DNA of 64,000 nucleotides. Source: Candidatus Dietzia intestinipullorum (GTDB lineage: Bacteria; Actinomycetota; Actinomycetes; Mycobacteriales; Mycobacteriaceae). The stretch is from NCBI GenBank assembly GCA_019119635.1, contig DWWP01000047.1, forward strand, positions 1 to 64,000, read 5' to 3'. Numbering within the stretch: position 1 is the stretch's first letter; each line of letters begins with the position of its first letter. The translations under genes were made by a program, and so were the position numbers. Shown here piece after piece: positions 37,295-46,740 of this stretch. Below the pieces are notes generated by a model. That model searched no databases. It was given only the letters and a program-made list of their open reading frames with translations, and was not told the DNA's origin.

Positions 37295-38693
37295 ACGCCT
37301 GGTCTCGGCCGTGGACCACGCCGAGGCGGAGGCCGCCCGGGTGGGCAGGGCGCTGTCGGATACGGCCACGGGGCTGGAAACGGTGGCGCGACGGCTGGCC
37401 GGAACGGGAGCAGGGGAGCGGGCCGCGGCGGGAGCGGGCGCCGGGGCCGGTGGATGGGCGGGCCTGGCGGGCGCGGAGGCACGACGACGCGTGGAGGACG
37501 CCCGGTCCGGCGTGGCGACGCTCTCGGGACATGGACTGTTCCTCGCCGATCTGCTGCGCGTGGAGGGATCGTGGCTGGCACGTGCGCTGCTCGCCGGCGG
37601 GGATTCGGACGAAGTACGAGACACCGACCGGGCGTTGACCCTGCGCCTGCGGGAGGCCGCCGACGCCCTGGCGGGCCACGTCGACCCCGCGACCGTGCCG
37701 TGCCTGGATCTGACCGGATCGACCGACGACGACCCGCGAGCCGTCGCCGATCTGTGGCATTCGCTCGATCCCGCCGAGCGGCAGCGGCTGGCGCGGGACC
37801 ACCCGGAGCTGGGCTCGGTCGCCGGGCTGTCCTCCGCGACGCGGGACGCTCTCAACCGCACGCGGCTCGCACGGCTACTGGACGCGGGTGCGGCCCAAGA
37901 GCTGGAGTCGCTGGCCGCGCACCTCGACGAGGACCCGCGCCGGCACCTGCTCTCGTTGGTACCCGGCGGCGACGGCGCGGCCGCCCGGGCTGTGGTCGCG
38001 GGCGCCGATCCGGACGGCGGCTCGAGGGTGGTCACGCTGATCCCCGGCACCGGATCCTCGCTCTCGGACCTCGGGCGGACCGCCGCGCGCGCTGAGGCGA
38101 TGTGCGAGGTATCCGACGGCGATGGCGGGGCCGAGCCGTGTGTGGCCGTCTCGTGGCAGGGCTACGACGCCCCGCCGGACCTGGTCGAGGCGGGCTTCTC
38201 CACCGAGCGCGCGACCGGGCATGCCGCCGACCTGCGGACGTTCGCGGCGGGGCTGGATGCCGTCGACCGTCAGGACGGCGCGGACGCCCCGCACTCCGTG
38301 GTGGGCTACAGCTACGGATCGGCGGTGCTCGGAGCGGCCGCCTCGGATCCGCAGGGGCTGGCCGCCGACCGGATGCTGCACGTGGGCAGCGGCGGCGCGA
38401 CGGTGGACTCGATCGACGAGCAGTGGGTCGACGAGGGCGGGCACGCGCGGCCAGCTGAGCCGCACGACGTGGTGGGCGTGACCTCCCGCTGGGACCCGGT
38501 CCCGTGGTGGTCGGTCACAGGGGCGCTCGACGGGCTGCCCGGCTCGGCGGACTTCGGCGGGATCGCGGTGGATGTCACCGAGCCCGGCGACGGGGCCCGC
38601 AGCGTCCCGGGTGTGCATTCGCGCTACTTCGACCCGGGCACCGTCTCGCTGGAGGAGATCGGCCGCCTCGTCGCCGATGCGGACGCGGGGTGA
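37272..38693 (+). CDS. DUF1023 alpha/beta hydrolase with helical N-terminus
   Basis: VVTLIPGTGSSLSDL, VSWQGYDAPPDL, SVVGYSYGSAVLGAA (GxSxG); GTG start. Confidence 0.85.
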   Translation: MLPTPRAERLVSAVDHAEAEAARVGRALSDTATGLETVARRLAGTGAGERAAAGAGAGAGGWAGLAGAEARRRVEDARSGVATLSGHGLFLADLLRVEGSWLARALLAGGDSDEVRDTDRALTLRLREAADALAGHVDPATVPCLDLTGSTDDDPRAVADLWHSLDPAERQRLARDHPELGSVAGLSSATRDALNRTRLARLLDAGAAQELESLAAHLDEDPRRHLLSLVPGGDGAAARAVVAGADPDGGSRVVTLIPGTGSSLSDLGRTAARAEAMCEVSDGDGGAEPCVAVSWQGYDAPPDLVEAGFSTERATGHAADLRTFAAGLDAVDRQDGADAPHSVVGYSYGSAVLGAAASDPQGLAADRMLHVGSGGATVDSIDEQWVDEGGHARPAEPHDVVGVTSRWDPVPWWSVTGALDGLPGSADFGGIAVDVTEPGDGARSVPGVHSRYFDPGTVSLEEIGRLVADADAG

Positions 38694-38704
38694 GTGCGTT
38701 GAGC

Positions 38705-38838
38705 GCGATCCGCCCCTCCGATTCTGCCGCGTGCAGCGATCTGCCCCTCGGATTCTGCCGCGTGTAGCGATCTGCCCCTCGGATCGCGAACGACGCTGCG
38801 GGCCCGGGGCGCGGATCGAAATCGGAAGGGCGGATCGT
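38705..38838. repeat. 31-bp tandem repeat (about 2.6 copies) followed by an inverted partial copy
   Basis: GCGATCYGCCCCTCSGATTCTGCCGCGTGYA at 38705/38736/38767; GATCCGCCCCTCCGATT at 38707 vs AATCGGAAGGGCGGATC at 38820. Confidence 0.75.
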
Positions 38839-38935
38839 GCGGGCGGCCAGGGAGGGGCGGTGCGGGCGGTCAGGCAGGGGCGGTGCATGCGCGCGCGTGG
38901 CGGGGCAAGGGCGGTGCGGGCGTGCGCGTGGCGGG

Positions 38936-40372
38936 TCAGGAGCGGGTGCGAGCGCTCCGGCCCTCGGCGAGCATCGCCTCGCGGTTGGCTAGCTTGGTCC
39001 GTTCCCGTCCGCCGGCCTCGCCGAGTCCGCGTTCGCGGGCGTCGATCGCCTCCCAGGCGCGGCCGTCGACCGCTTCGACCCCGCGCTCGGCGAGCAGGTC
39101 GCGGACGGACTGCGGATCAGGCGATTCCGGGGCGGTCAGACGGCCGTCCTCGAGATCGGAGAGCAGTTCGCGGACGGTCTCGGCCGCGCAGGAGCGGTTG
39201 GTGCCGATCACCCCGGAGGGGCCGCGCTTGATCCAGCCCGCCGTGAACAGTCCCGGGATCGGCTCCCCGCCCGGGCTGTCGAGGACCCGGCCCGCGGAGT
39301 TGGGGATGGTGGCGGTCGCGTCGTCGAACGGGATGTCCGCCAGCGCCGCGGACCGGTAGCCCACGGCCCGGTACACGGCGTCGACGGCGAGGTCCTCGGT
39401 CTCGCCGGTCATCTGCAGGCGCTCGCCGTCCGGGGCGGTGCGCTCGAGGCGCAGGCCGACCACGCGGCCGTCCTCGCCCAGGATCTCGACCGGCGAGCGG
39501 TTGAATCGGAAGCGCAGGACCTTCTGCCCCGCTGCCAGGGCCGACTCCTCGGCCTCGTCCGGGCTCGAGTGCCCGTTCTCGGTCATGGCGGCGGCCCACT
39601 TCTCGAGTTGTGCGAAGACCTGCCCCGCCCGGCGATCGGACTCCCGGTGCTCGCGGGAGAACTCGTCGTCGTCGAGATCGGCCGGGTCGACCACCACGGT
39701 GAGCCCCTCGACCTTGCCCATCTCGCGCAGCTCGAGGGTGGTGAACTTGGCCCACGCGGGCCCGCGGCGACCGATCACGGAGACCACCTCGGCGGAGGTG
39801 CCGTGGAACCCCTCGCGGACGTGCTCGGGGATGTCGGTCGCCTCGAGCTGCTCCGCGGTGCGCACGAGCATCCGTGCCACATCCAGCGCGACATTGCCCA
39901 CGCCCACCACAGCGGCGCGCTCGGCGGACAGGTCCCACTCCGGGTCGACGTCGGGGTGGCCGTCGTACCAGGTGACGAACTCGGCGGCGCCGTGCGAGCC
40001 GACCAGGTCCTCTCCGGGGATGCGCATGGACCGGTCGGCGAGGGCGCCGGTGGCGAAGATCGCCGCGTGATAGTGGCGGCGCAGGTCCTCGAGCACGATG
40101 TCGGTGCCGAACTCCACGTTGCCGAGGAAGCGGATGCGTGGGTCCGCACCGATCGCGTACAGGGTGTTGGCGATGCCCTTGATACGCGGGTGGTCCGGGG
40201 CGACGCCGTGCCGCAGGAGACCGAAGGGGACCGGGAGGGCATCGAACTGGTCGATCACGATCTCCTGCTCGTTCTCATCAGCCCAGTTCAGCAGCGATTC
40301 ACAGGCGTACACGCCGGCCGGACCCGAGCCGACCACGGCGATTCTCAGAGGGGAAGTTGAGGGCCACGTCAT
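38936..40372 (-). CDS. fprA: Ferredoxin--NADP+ reductase, FprA type
   Basis: IAVVGSGPAGVYACESLL, PVPFGLLRHGVAPDHPRIKGI, VGVGNVALDVARML. Confidence 0.93.
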   Translation of the reverse strand: MTWPSTSPLRIAVVGSGPAGVYACESLLNWADENEQEIVIDQFDALPVPFGLLRHGVAPDHPRIKGIANTLYAIGADPRIRFLGNVEFGTDIVLEDLRRHYHAAIFATGALADRSMRIPGEDLVGSHGAAEFVTWYDGHPDVDPEWDLSAERAAVVGVGNVALDVARMLVRTAEQLEATDIPEHVREGFHGTSAEVVSVIGRRGPAWAKFTTLELREMGKVEGLTVVVDPADLDDDEFSREHRESDRRAGQVFAQLEKWAAAMTENGHSSPDEAEESALAAGQKVLRFRFNRSPVEILGEDGRVVGLRLERTAPDGERLQMTGETEDLAVDAVYRAVGYRSAALADIPFDDATATIPNSAGRVLDSPGGEPIPGLFTAGWIKRGPSGVIGTNRSCAAETVRELLSDLEDGRLTAPESPDPQSVRDLLAERGVEAVDGRAWEAIDARERGLGEAGGRERTKLANREAMLAEGRSARTRS

Positions 40373-40450
40373 GATTCGATGGTCTCATGTAGCCACACAC
40401 CGGGGGACTCGACTCGGGGGACGCAGGGGCGGGGGAGCATAATCGGGACC

Positions 40451-40867
40451 GTGAGCGATTACGCCGGAGACCTCGACCCCCGCACCGCCTGGGGGCTGCT
40501 CGCCGACGACCCGTCCGCCGTGCTCGTGGACGTGCGCACCCGCGCGGAATGGCAGTGGGTGGGCGCCGCGGACCTGTCGGAGTTGGACAAGCGGGTCCTC
40601 GGCGTCGAATGGGTGAGTTCGGGCGGTGAACCCAACCCGCGGTTCCTGGATCAGCTGGACGAGGCCGGGGTGGACCCCGACTCGCCGGTGCTGTTCCTGT
40701 GCCGCAGCGGCGGGCGTTCGGCCGCGGCGGCCGGCGCGGCCACTGCCGCCGGGTACGGGGCCGCCTACAACGTGGCCGAGGGGTTCGAGGGCGACCTCGA
40801 CGACGCGGGTCACCGCGGGACGGTGGGCGGCTGGAAGGTCGCCGGGCTGGCCTGGCGCCAGTCCTGA
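40451..40867 (+). CDS. Rhodanese-like domain protein
   Basis: VLVDVRTRAEWQWVG, LFLCRSGGRSAAAA, AYNVAEGFEGDLD; GTG start. Confidence 0.9.
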   Translation: MSDYAGDLDPRTAWGLLADDPSAVLVDVRTRAEWQWVGAADLSELDKRVLGVEWVSSGGEPNPRFLDQLDEAGVDPDSPVLFLCRSGGRSAAAAGAATAAGYGAAYNVAEGFEGDLDDAGHRGTVGGWKVAGLAWRQS

Positions 40868-40890
40868 CGACGACGAGACGAGAGCAGCGG

Positions 40891-42096
40891 ATGAAGAACA
40901 ACCAACTCCCCGACGGACTCCACCCCGACACCCTGGGCGTGCGTGCCGGGCAGATGCGTACCCCGTTCGAGGAGACCGCCGAGCCGGTGTTCCTCAACTC
41001 CGGCTACGTGTACTCCTCGGCGGAGGCGGCCGAGTCCTCGTTCAACGGGGAGGTCGAGCGGTTCGTGTACTCCCGCTACGGCAACCCGACGGTCGCGACC
41101 TTCGAGGAGCGCCTGCGGCAGATCGAGGGCGCCGAGGACTGCTTTGCCACCAGTTCGGGGATGTCCGCGGTGTTCGTGGCGCTCGCCGCCCTGTGTGGCA
41201 ACGGCTCGCGGCTCGTGGCGTCGCGGGCGTTGTTCGGCTCCTGCTTCATCATCTGCGACGAGATCCTGCCGCGGTGGGGCGTCGAGACCGTCTTCGTGGA
41301 CGGCGACGACACGGAGCAGTGGCGCGAGGCGCTGAGCGTGCCCACCGACGCCGTCTTCTTCGAGTCGCCCTCCAATCCCATGCAGGAGCTGGTCGACGTG
41401 CGGGCGGTCTGCGATCTCGCCCACGAGGCCGGCGCGCAGGTCGTGGTGGACAACGTCTTTGCCACCGTCCTGCACCAGAAGCCGCTCGAGCTGGGCGCCG
41501 ACGTGGTGGTCTACTCCACCACCAAACACATCGACGGCCAGGGCCGCGTCCTGGGCGGCGCCGTGCTGGGCACCGAGGAGTACATCTCGGGGCCGGTCAA
41601 GAAGCTCATGCGTCACGCCGGGTTCGGCATGAGTGCCTTCAACGCCTGGGTGCTGCTCAAGGGGCTGGAGACCATGGGGATGCGGCTCGAGCGGATGTCC
41701 GCCAACGCCCTGGCCGTGGCCGAGTTCCTCGACGGGCACGACGCCGTGGAATGGGTCCGCTACCCGATGCTGCCCACGCATCCGCAGTACGAGCTCGCGC
41801 GGCGCCAGATGTCGGGCGGCGGCTCCGTGGTGACGTTCGGGCTGTCCACCGAGGGGGTCGACGACGGTGGCAAGCGGCGCTGCTTCGACCTGCTCAACGC
41901 CCTGCAGGTGATCGACATCTCCAACAACCTCGGCGACGCAAAGTCCCTCATCACGCACCCGGCCACCACCACGCACGCGTCGATGGAGCCGGAGGCCCGC
42001 GCGCACGTGGGGATCACCGACAACGCGATCCGCTTCTCGGTGGGACTGGAGTACGCGGGCGACCTGATCGACGACCTACGGCGCGGGCTGGGCTGA
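40891..42096 (+). CDS. metZ: O-succinylhomoserine sulfhydrylase (PLP)
   Basis: YSRYGNPTVATFEERLRQIEGAEDCFATSSGMSAV, VVYSTTKHIDGQGRVLGG. Confidence 0.93.
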   Translation: MKNNQLPDGLHPDTLGVRAGQMRTPFEETAEPVFLNSGYVYSSAEAAESSFNGEVERFVYSRYGNPTVATFEERLRQIEGAEDCFATSSGMSAVFVALAALCGNGSRLVASRALFGSCFIICDEILPRWGVETVFVDGDDTEQWREALSVPTDAVFFESPSNPMQELVDVRAVCDLAHEAGAQVVVDNVFATVLHQKPLELGADVVVYSTTKHIDGQGRVLGGAVLGTEEYISGPVKKLMRHAGFGMSAFNAWVLLKGLETMGMRLERMSANALAVAEFLDGHDAVEWVRYPMLPTHPQYELARRQMSGGGSVVTFGLSTEGVDDGGKRRCFDLLNALQVIDISNNLGDAKSLITHPATTTHASMEPEARAHVGITDNAIRFSVGLEYAGDLIDDLRRGLG

Positions 42097-42148
42097 GGCG
42101 CGGGCGCCTCGAGGCCCCGGCCGGGCTGAGGCGCGGGCGCTGCGCGGC

Positions 42149-42781
42149 TCAGGCCTCGTCGCCGGCGCGGGCGACGTCGATCGGCCAGCCGAGCGTGACC
42201 TGCCCGTCGGTCACGGGCGCGTCGGGGGCCATGCTCACCTCGATGCACAGCGTCACCGGTGCGCCCGCCGTGGTCCGCGTGCCGCCGGGGAGCGTCGCCG
42301 GGTATCCGGCCGTGGAGGCGTCGACCGGCTTGGGCGTGGTGAGGTCCCCGTCGAGGAGGTTGCGCGAGCCGCTGTCGAAGGTGGGGGCCGCGCACGTGCC
42401 CTGGCTCGACTCGACGGCCCGGATGCGGAGGTGTTCGGCCAGGGCCGCATCGCCCTCCAGGAGGGTGCCGGCGTCGATGGTGGCCCGGGCGTCGTCGCGG
42501 GAGCCGACCGCGGTGCGGAAGGTGATCGGCTCGTAGGCCGCACGGCTCCGGAGGGGTGCGGTGTCGACGTGGACCGGGAAGTGCCCGTCATAGGACGAGA
42601 CGGGAGCTGTCCAGGTGGTGCCGAAATCGGTGGAGGCCTGGACGGACCACGAGTGGCCGTGGAGCGCCGAGACCTGGTCGGAGCGTTCGGTCCCGGACTG
42701 GTGGATCACGCTGCCACCGAGCGCGCAGGCGGACGCGGCACCAAGGGCGACCAGTGCTGTGGCCGCGTGCCGGATCCGCAT
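42149..42781 (-). CDS. Secreted protein with alternate-type signal peptide-like N-terminus
   Basis: MRIRHAATALVALGAASACALGGSVIHQSG then beta-rich exported domain. Confidence 0.65.
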   Translation of the reverse strand: MRIRHAATALVALGAASACALGGSVIHQSGTERSDQVSALHGHSWSVQASTDFGTTWTAPVSSYDGHFPVHVDTAPLRSRAAYEPITFRTAVGSRDDARATIDAGTLLEGDAALAEHLRIRAVESSQGTCAAPTFDSGSRNLLDGDLTTPKPVDASTAGYPATLPGGTRTTAGAPVTLCIEVSMAPDAPVTDGQVTLGWPIDVARAGDEA

Positions 42782-43126
42782 GGACGCCTCCGAGAAGCCT
42801 GCTCGCGCTGGAGGCCTTCCGGGTGGCTGCCCGGTGCGGTGAGGGCCCGCGTCGACCTCCGGTACGTCAAGTATATGGATGATCGAGACGAAATCGTTAC
42901 ACCGCGCCGCGTCGATGTGTCTGCACTCACGGTGTGTGCGCCGGCGCGCGGTCACCGGATGTAGACGACCGTCCCGGTCCGCTGGTCGGGGGCGGCCGGA
43001 GGTCGGGGGAGGCGTCGACGACGTCGCTGCCGCCGGCTCGACCCGGTGTCGTAGCTCACTGGCATACTCGTCGTCGTATACCGGTGCCGTCGCCGCGCAC
43101 CTGACTGCCCTAGGAGACGCCAAGAG

Positions 43127-44152
43127 ATGCCCAAGTCCCAGACCCCGCCGCTCAAGCTCGGATACAAGGCCTCGGCCGAGCAGTTCGGGCCCCGCGATCT
43201 CGTGGAGTACGCGGTCCTGGCCGAGCAGGCGGGCATGGACACGGCGACCGTCTCGGATCACTTCCAGCCGTGGCGACACGACGGCGGACACGCCCCGTTC
43301 TCCCTGTCGTGGCTGACGGCGGTCGGCGAGCGCACGTCGCGGATCCAGTTGGGCACCTCCGTGCTCACGCCCACGTTCCGCTACAACCCGGCCGTGCTCG
43401 CGCAGGCCTTCGCCACCATGGGGTGCCTCTACCCCGACCGCGTCTTCCTGGGCGTGGGGACCGGCGAGGCGCTCAACGAGATCGCGACGGGCTACCAGGG
43501 CGAGTGGCCCGCGTTCAAGGAGCGGTTCGCGCGGCTGCGCGAGTCCGTCCGCCTCATGCGTGCGCTGTGGACCGGCGAGACCACCAGCTTCGAGGGCGAT
43601 TACTACTCCACCGACGACGCGTTCCTCTACGACGTGCCGGAGGGGGGCGTGCCCGTCTACATCGCCGCCGGCGGCCCCGTCGTGGCCAAGTACGCGGGCC
43701 GTGTGGGCGACGGGTTCATCTGCACGTCGGGCAAGGGGATGGAGCTGTACACCGACAAGCTCCTCCCGGCCGTCGAGGAGGGCGCCGGGATCAACAAGCG
43801 CGACTCCGCGACCATCGACCGGATGATCGAGATCAAGATCTCCTACGACCCGGACCCGGCGGCCGCTCTCGAGAACTGCCGTTTCTGGGCGCCCCTGTCC
43901 CTGACCCCCGAGCAGAAGCACTCCGTGGATTCGCCGCGCGAGATGGAACGCCTCGCCGACGAGCTCCCCATCGAGCAGGTGGCCAAGCGGTGGATCGTCG
44001 CCTCCGACCCCGACGACGCGGTCGAGCAGGTCAAGCAGTACGTCGACGCCGGCCTCAACCACCTGGTCTTCCACGCGCCCGGCCACGACCAGAAGCGCTT
44101 TCTCGAGCACTTCGAGACCGACCTCGAACCGCGACTGCGGAACCTCGCATGA
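43127..44152 (+). CDS. fgd: F420-dependent glucose-6-phosphate dehydrogenase
   Basis: [62 protein letters not shown]; near-continuous match to Fgd1 from memory. Confidence 0.96.
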   Translation: MPKSQTPPLKLGYKASAEQFGPRDLVEYAVLAEQAGMDTATVSDHFQPWRHDGGHAPFSLSWLTAVGERTSRIQLGTSVLTPTFRYNPAVLAQAFATMGCLYPDRVFLGVGTGEALNEIATGYQGEWPAFKERFARLRESVRLMRALWTGETTSFEGDYYSTDDAFLYDVPEGGVPVYIAAGGPVVAKYAGRVGDGFICTSGKGMELYTDKLLPAVEEGAGINKRDSATIDRMIEIKISYDPDPAAALENCRFWAPLSLTPEQKHSVDSPREMERLADELPIEQVAKRWIVASDPDDAVEQVKQYVDAGLNHLVFHAPGHDQKRFLEHFETDLEPRLRNLA

Positions 44153-44790
44153 GCCCGGACACGTCAGCTGCCGGACCCGAGGACCGCTCGGACCTGTCGG
44201 GGCTCGAGGAGCTCCTCGATGTCGCCGAGTCGGTCCGCGTCCTGCGCTACCCCCACGAGACCGAGCCCGCGGAGGACGGCACCACCACCGAGTGGCACTG
44301 CGACATCGTGGTGATCGACGGCGTGCCGGGCCCCGGCTTCACCACGTACGCCACCGTCGGCGCCCGCGACCTGCCCACCAACGTCACCACGCCGGAAGGG
44401 CGGCAGATCCGCAGCGAGTTCGTCACCGTCGGCCGCACCGGGCACCGCGCCATGGCCGACGTCCTGGACGCCTGCGCCCTCGCCATCGCCAGCGGCTCCC
44501 TGCATGTCGAGCCCGGCGCCGTCGTGCCCAACGCGGTCGGACTGGTCGACCCGGAACGCCGGTGCGAGCACCTGATCCTCGCCCCGCCCTTCCTGTGGCC
44601 GGGCCTTCAGGTGGTCGACGAGACCGGCGGCCCCGACGGCACCGGCCCCCTGCTCACCCGGCTGCAGGCCGTGCCCATCACCACCGCCGAGATGAGCGCC
44701 GCCGCCCGCGACGGGGCCGACGCGCTGTTCGAGGTCCTCGACACCTCCAACGCCGACGTCACCAACCCCGACAGGCCGAGCGTGGTGTGA
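44149..44790 (+). CDS. SUFU (suppressor-of-fused) domain family protein
   Basis: [46 protein letters not shown]. Confidence 0.8.
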   Translation: MSPDTSAAGPEDRSDLSGLEELLDVAESVRVLRYPHETEPAEDGTTTEWHCDIVVIDGVPGPGFTTYATVGARDLPTNVTTPEGRQIRSEFVTVGRTGHRAMADVLDACALAIASGSLHVEPGAVVPNAVGLVDPERRCEHLILAPPFLWPGLQVVDETGGPDGTGPLLTRLQAVPITTAEMSAAARDGADALFEVLDTSNADVTNPDRPSVV

Positions 44791-44797
44791 CGCCGAC

Positions 44798-45400
44798 GTG
44801 AGAGCAGGGCACACCGACGCGGTCACGCGCCTGATCCCCACGATGGTCGGCCCGATTCTCGCCGAGGCCACCGCCACGGGCGTCTCCAGAGTGGTGCGGG
44901 CCGGGCACGGGCCGGACGGCGAGCCGGCCCGCCGCCCGGCCGGGGGCGGCAGCGGAGGCCGTGCGGGTTCGGGTGTGGACGCGGGCGCCGGTGTCGGCCC
45001 AGGCGCTGACGGCGCCGCGGGCCGCCACCTCGACCGACTGGCCGACCAGCTCGACGCCTACTTCGCGGGGGCACTCCGCGAGTTCGACGTGCCCGTCGAC
45101 TGGGCCGCGGCGGGCGTCGACGAGGGATTCTCCCGCGAGGTGTACCGCGAGATCCGGTCCGTCCCCTACGGCGACACCGCCTCCTACGGGCAGATCAGCA
45201 TCGACGCCGGACGGCCCCGCAACGCCCGGCGGGTCGGCCGCCTCTGCTCGCTCGTCCCAGTCCCATTCCTCATCCCGGTCCACCGCATCACGCGCGCCGA
45301 CGGCGGGCTGGGCGCCTGCCCCGAGTTCCGGCGCGGCCTCCTCGCGCACGAACAGCGCAACCTCCACTCACCCGAACCGGTGGCGATCGATCCGATGTGA
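44798..45400 (+). CDS. Ogt/MGMT-family protein lacking the catalytic Cys (PVHR instead of PCHR)
   Basis: LDRLADQLDAYFAGALREFDVPVD, SVPYGDTASYGQIS, FLIPVHRITRADGGLGA; GTC codon at 45278..45280. Confidence 0.85.
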   Translation: MRAGHTDAVTRLIPTMVGPILAEATATGVSRVVRAGHGPDGEPARRPAGGGSGGRAGSGVDAGAGVGPGADGAAGRHLDRLADQLDAYFAGALREFDVPVDWAAAGVDEGFSREVYREIRSVPYGDTASYGQISIDAGRPRNARRVGRLCSLVPVPFLIPVHRITRADGGLGACPEFRRGLLAHEQRNLHSPEPVAIDPM

Positions 45401-45463
45401 GGACATCCTCGATCTGGTTAGTGTGGCCCCACACCGCCGTCGACCAGCCTCGAGGGGGAACAG

Positions 45464-46717
45464 ATGACCGCCGGAACACTGCAGAGCGACATTCGCACGA
45501 GCAGCGCCGCCGACCACTTCACGCGCGTCCGCGCCCTCACCGACACGCTCGCCTCACGGCTGAGCGCCGAGGACCAGATCCCGCAGTCCATGACCGCCGC
45601 CAGCCCCACCGCCTGGCACCGCGCGCACACCACCTGGTTCTTCGAGGAGTTCGTGCTGGGCGCACTCCCGGGCTATGAGCCTGTCGACCCCGCGTTCCGC
45701 TACCTGTTCAACTCGTACTACGAGGCCGTCGGCCCCCGGCAGCCCCGACCCGACCGCGGACTCATCACCCGGCCGTCCGTCGCCGAGATCGGCGAGTACC
45801 GGGCGCGGATCGACGAGCGTGTGACCGAGGCGCTCGAATCCGGCCGGATCGACCGGGCCGGCCTCGACCTGCTGGAGCTGGGCTGTCACCACGAGCAGCA
45901 GCACCAGGAACTGCTGCTCATGGACATCAAGCACCTGCTCTCCCACAATCCGACAGACCCCGTCTACGCGCCCCGGGATGCGGATCCCGCACACGGGCCG
46001 ACGGGGGAGACGGACTGGCTCGTCGTCGTCGAGGGGAAGGCCCACGTCGGCGCCGACGACGACGGGTTCTCCTACGACAACGAACGCCCCCGGCACCCCG
46101 TGTGGATCCCCGGAGGGGAGGTCGCCACCCGGCAGGTGACCGTGGGCGACTGGAAGCGCTTCATGGCCGACGACGGCTACGCCCGCCCCGAACTGTGGCT
46201 CTCCGACGGCTGGGCCACCGTGCAGGCCGAGGGGTGGGAGGCGCCCGGCTACTGGCGGCGCCCCGACCGGCCCGACGGTGAGTGGACCACCTTCACCCTC
46301 TCGGGACGTCGCCCCGTCGTGGACGCCGAGCCCGTGATCCACGTGTCCTTCTACGAGGCCGACGCCTATGCGCGCTGGGCCGGTGCCCGGCTGCCCACCG
46401 AGTTCGAATGGGAGGTCGCGACCGCCGGCTGGGACGTCCGGGACGAACTCGACCCCGACCGCTGCCACCCGCGACCCGCCACCGAGCGCACCGTCGGCGG
46501 CGGGTGGGAGTGGACCGCCAGCGCGTACCTGCCCTACCCCGGATTCCAGCCGTTCGAGGGCGCCGCCGGCGAGTACAACGGCAAGTTCATGTCCGACCAG
46601 CACGTCCTGCGCGGCGGCAGCGCCCTGACCCCCGCCGGCCACACGCGCCCCACCTACCGGAACTTCTTCCCCGCCCACTCCAGGTGGGCCGCCAGCGGGC
46701 TGAGGCTCGCGCGGTGA
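45464..46717 (+). CDS. egtB: Ergothioneine biosynthesis sulfoxide synthase EgtB
   Basis: WHRAHTTWFFEEFVL, HHEQQHQELLLMDIKH (HX3HXE), C-terminal FGE-sulfatase domain. Confidence 0.94.
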   Translation: MTAGTLQSDIRTSSAADHFTRVRALTDTLASRLSAEDQIPQSMTAASPTAWHRAHTTWFFEEFVLGALPGYEPVDPAFRYLFNSYYEAVGPRQPRPDRGLITRPSVAEIGEYRARIDERVTEALESGRIDRAGLDLLELGCHHEQQHQELLLMDIKHLLSHNPTDPVYAPRDADPAHGPTGETDWLVVVEGKAHVGADDDGFSYDNERPRHPVWIPGGEVATRQVTVGDWKRFMADDGYARPELWLSDGWATVQAEGWEAPGYWRRPDRPDGEWTTFTLSGRRPVVDAEPVIHVSFYEADAYARWAGARLPTEFEWEVATAGWDVRDELDPDRCHPRPATERTVGGGWEWTASAYLPYPGFQPFEGAAGEYNGKFMSDQHVLRGGSALTPAGHTRPTYRNFFPAHSRWAASGLRLAR

Positions 46718-46740
46718 CGGCGGTCGGAGACCGGGCCGGG

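Noticed and set aside
38705-38790. Possible CRISPR array (regular 31-bp period)
   Set aside because: Repeats are directly contiguous with no unique spacers and no cas genes in the window
42097-42148. Short duplicated GGCTGAGGCGCGGGCGC at the metZ 3' end
   Set aside because: Two short copies only, could be chance or simple slippage in GC-rich DNA
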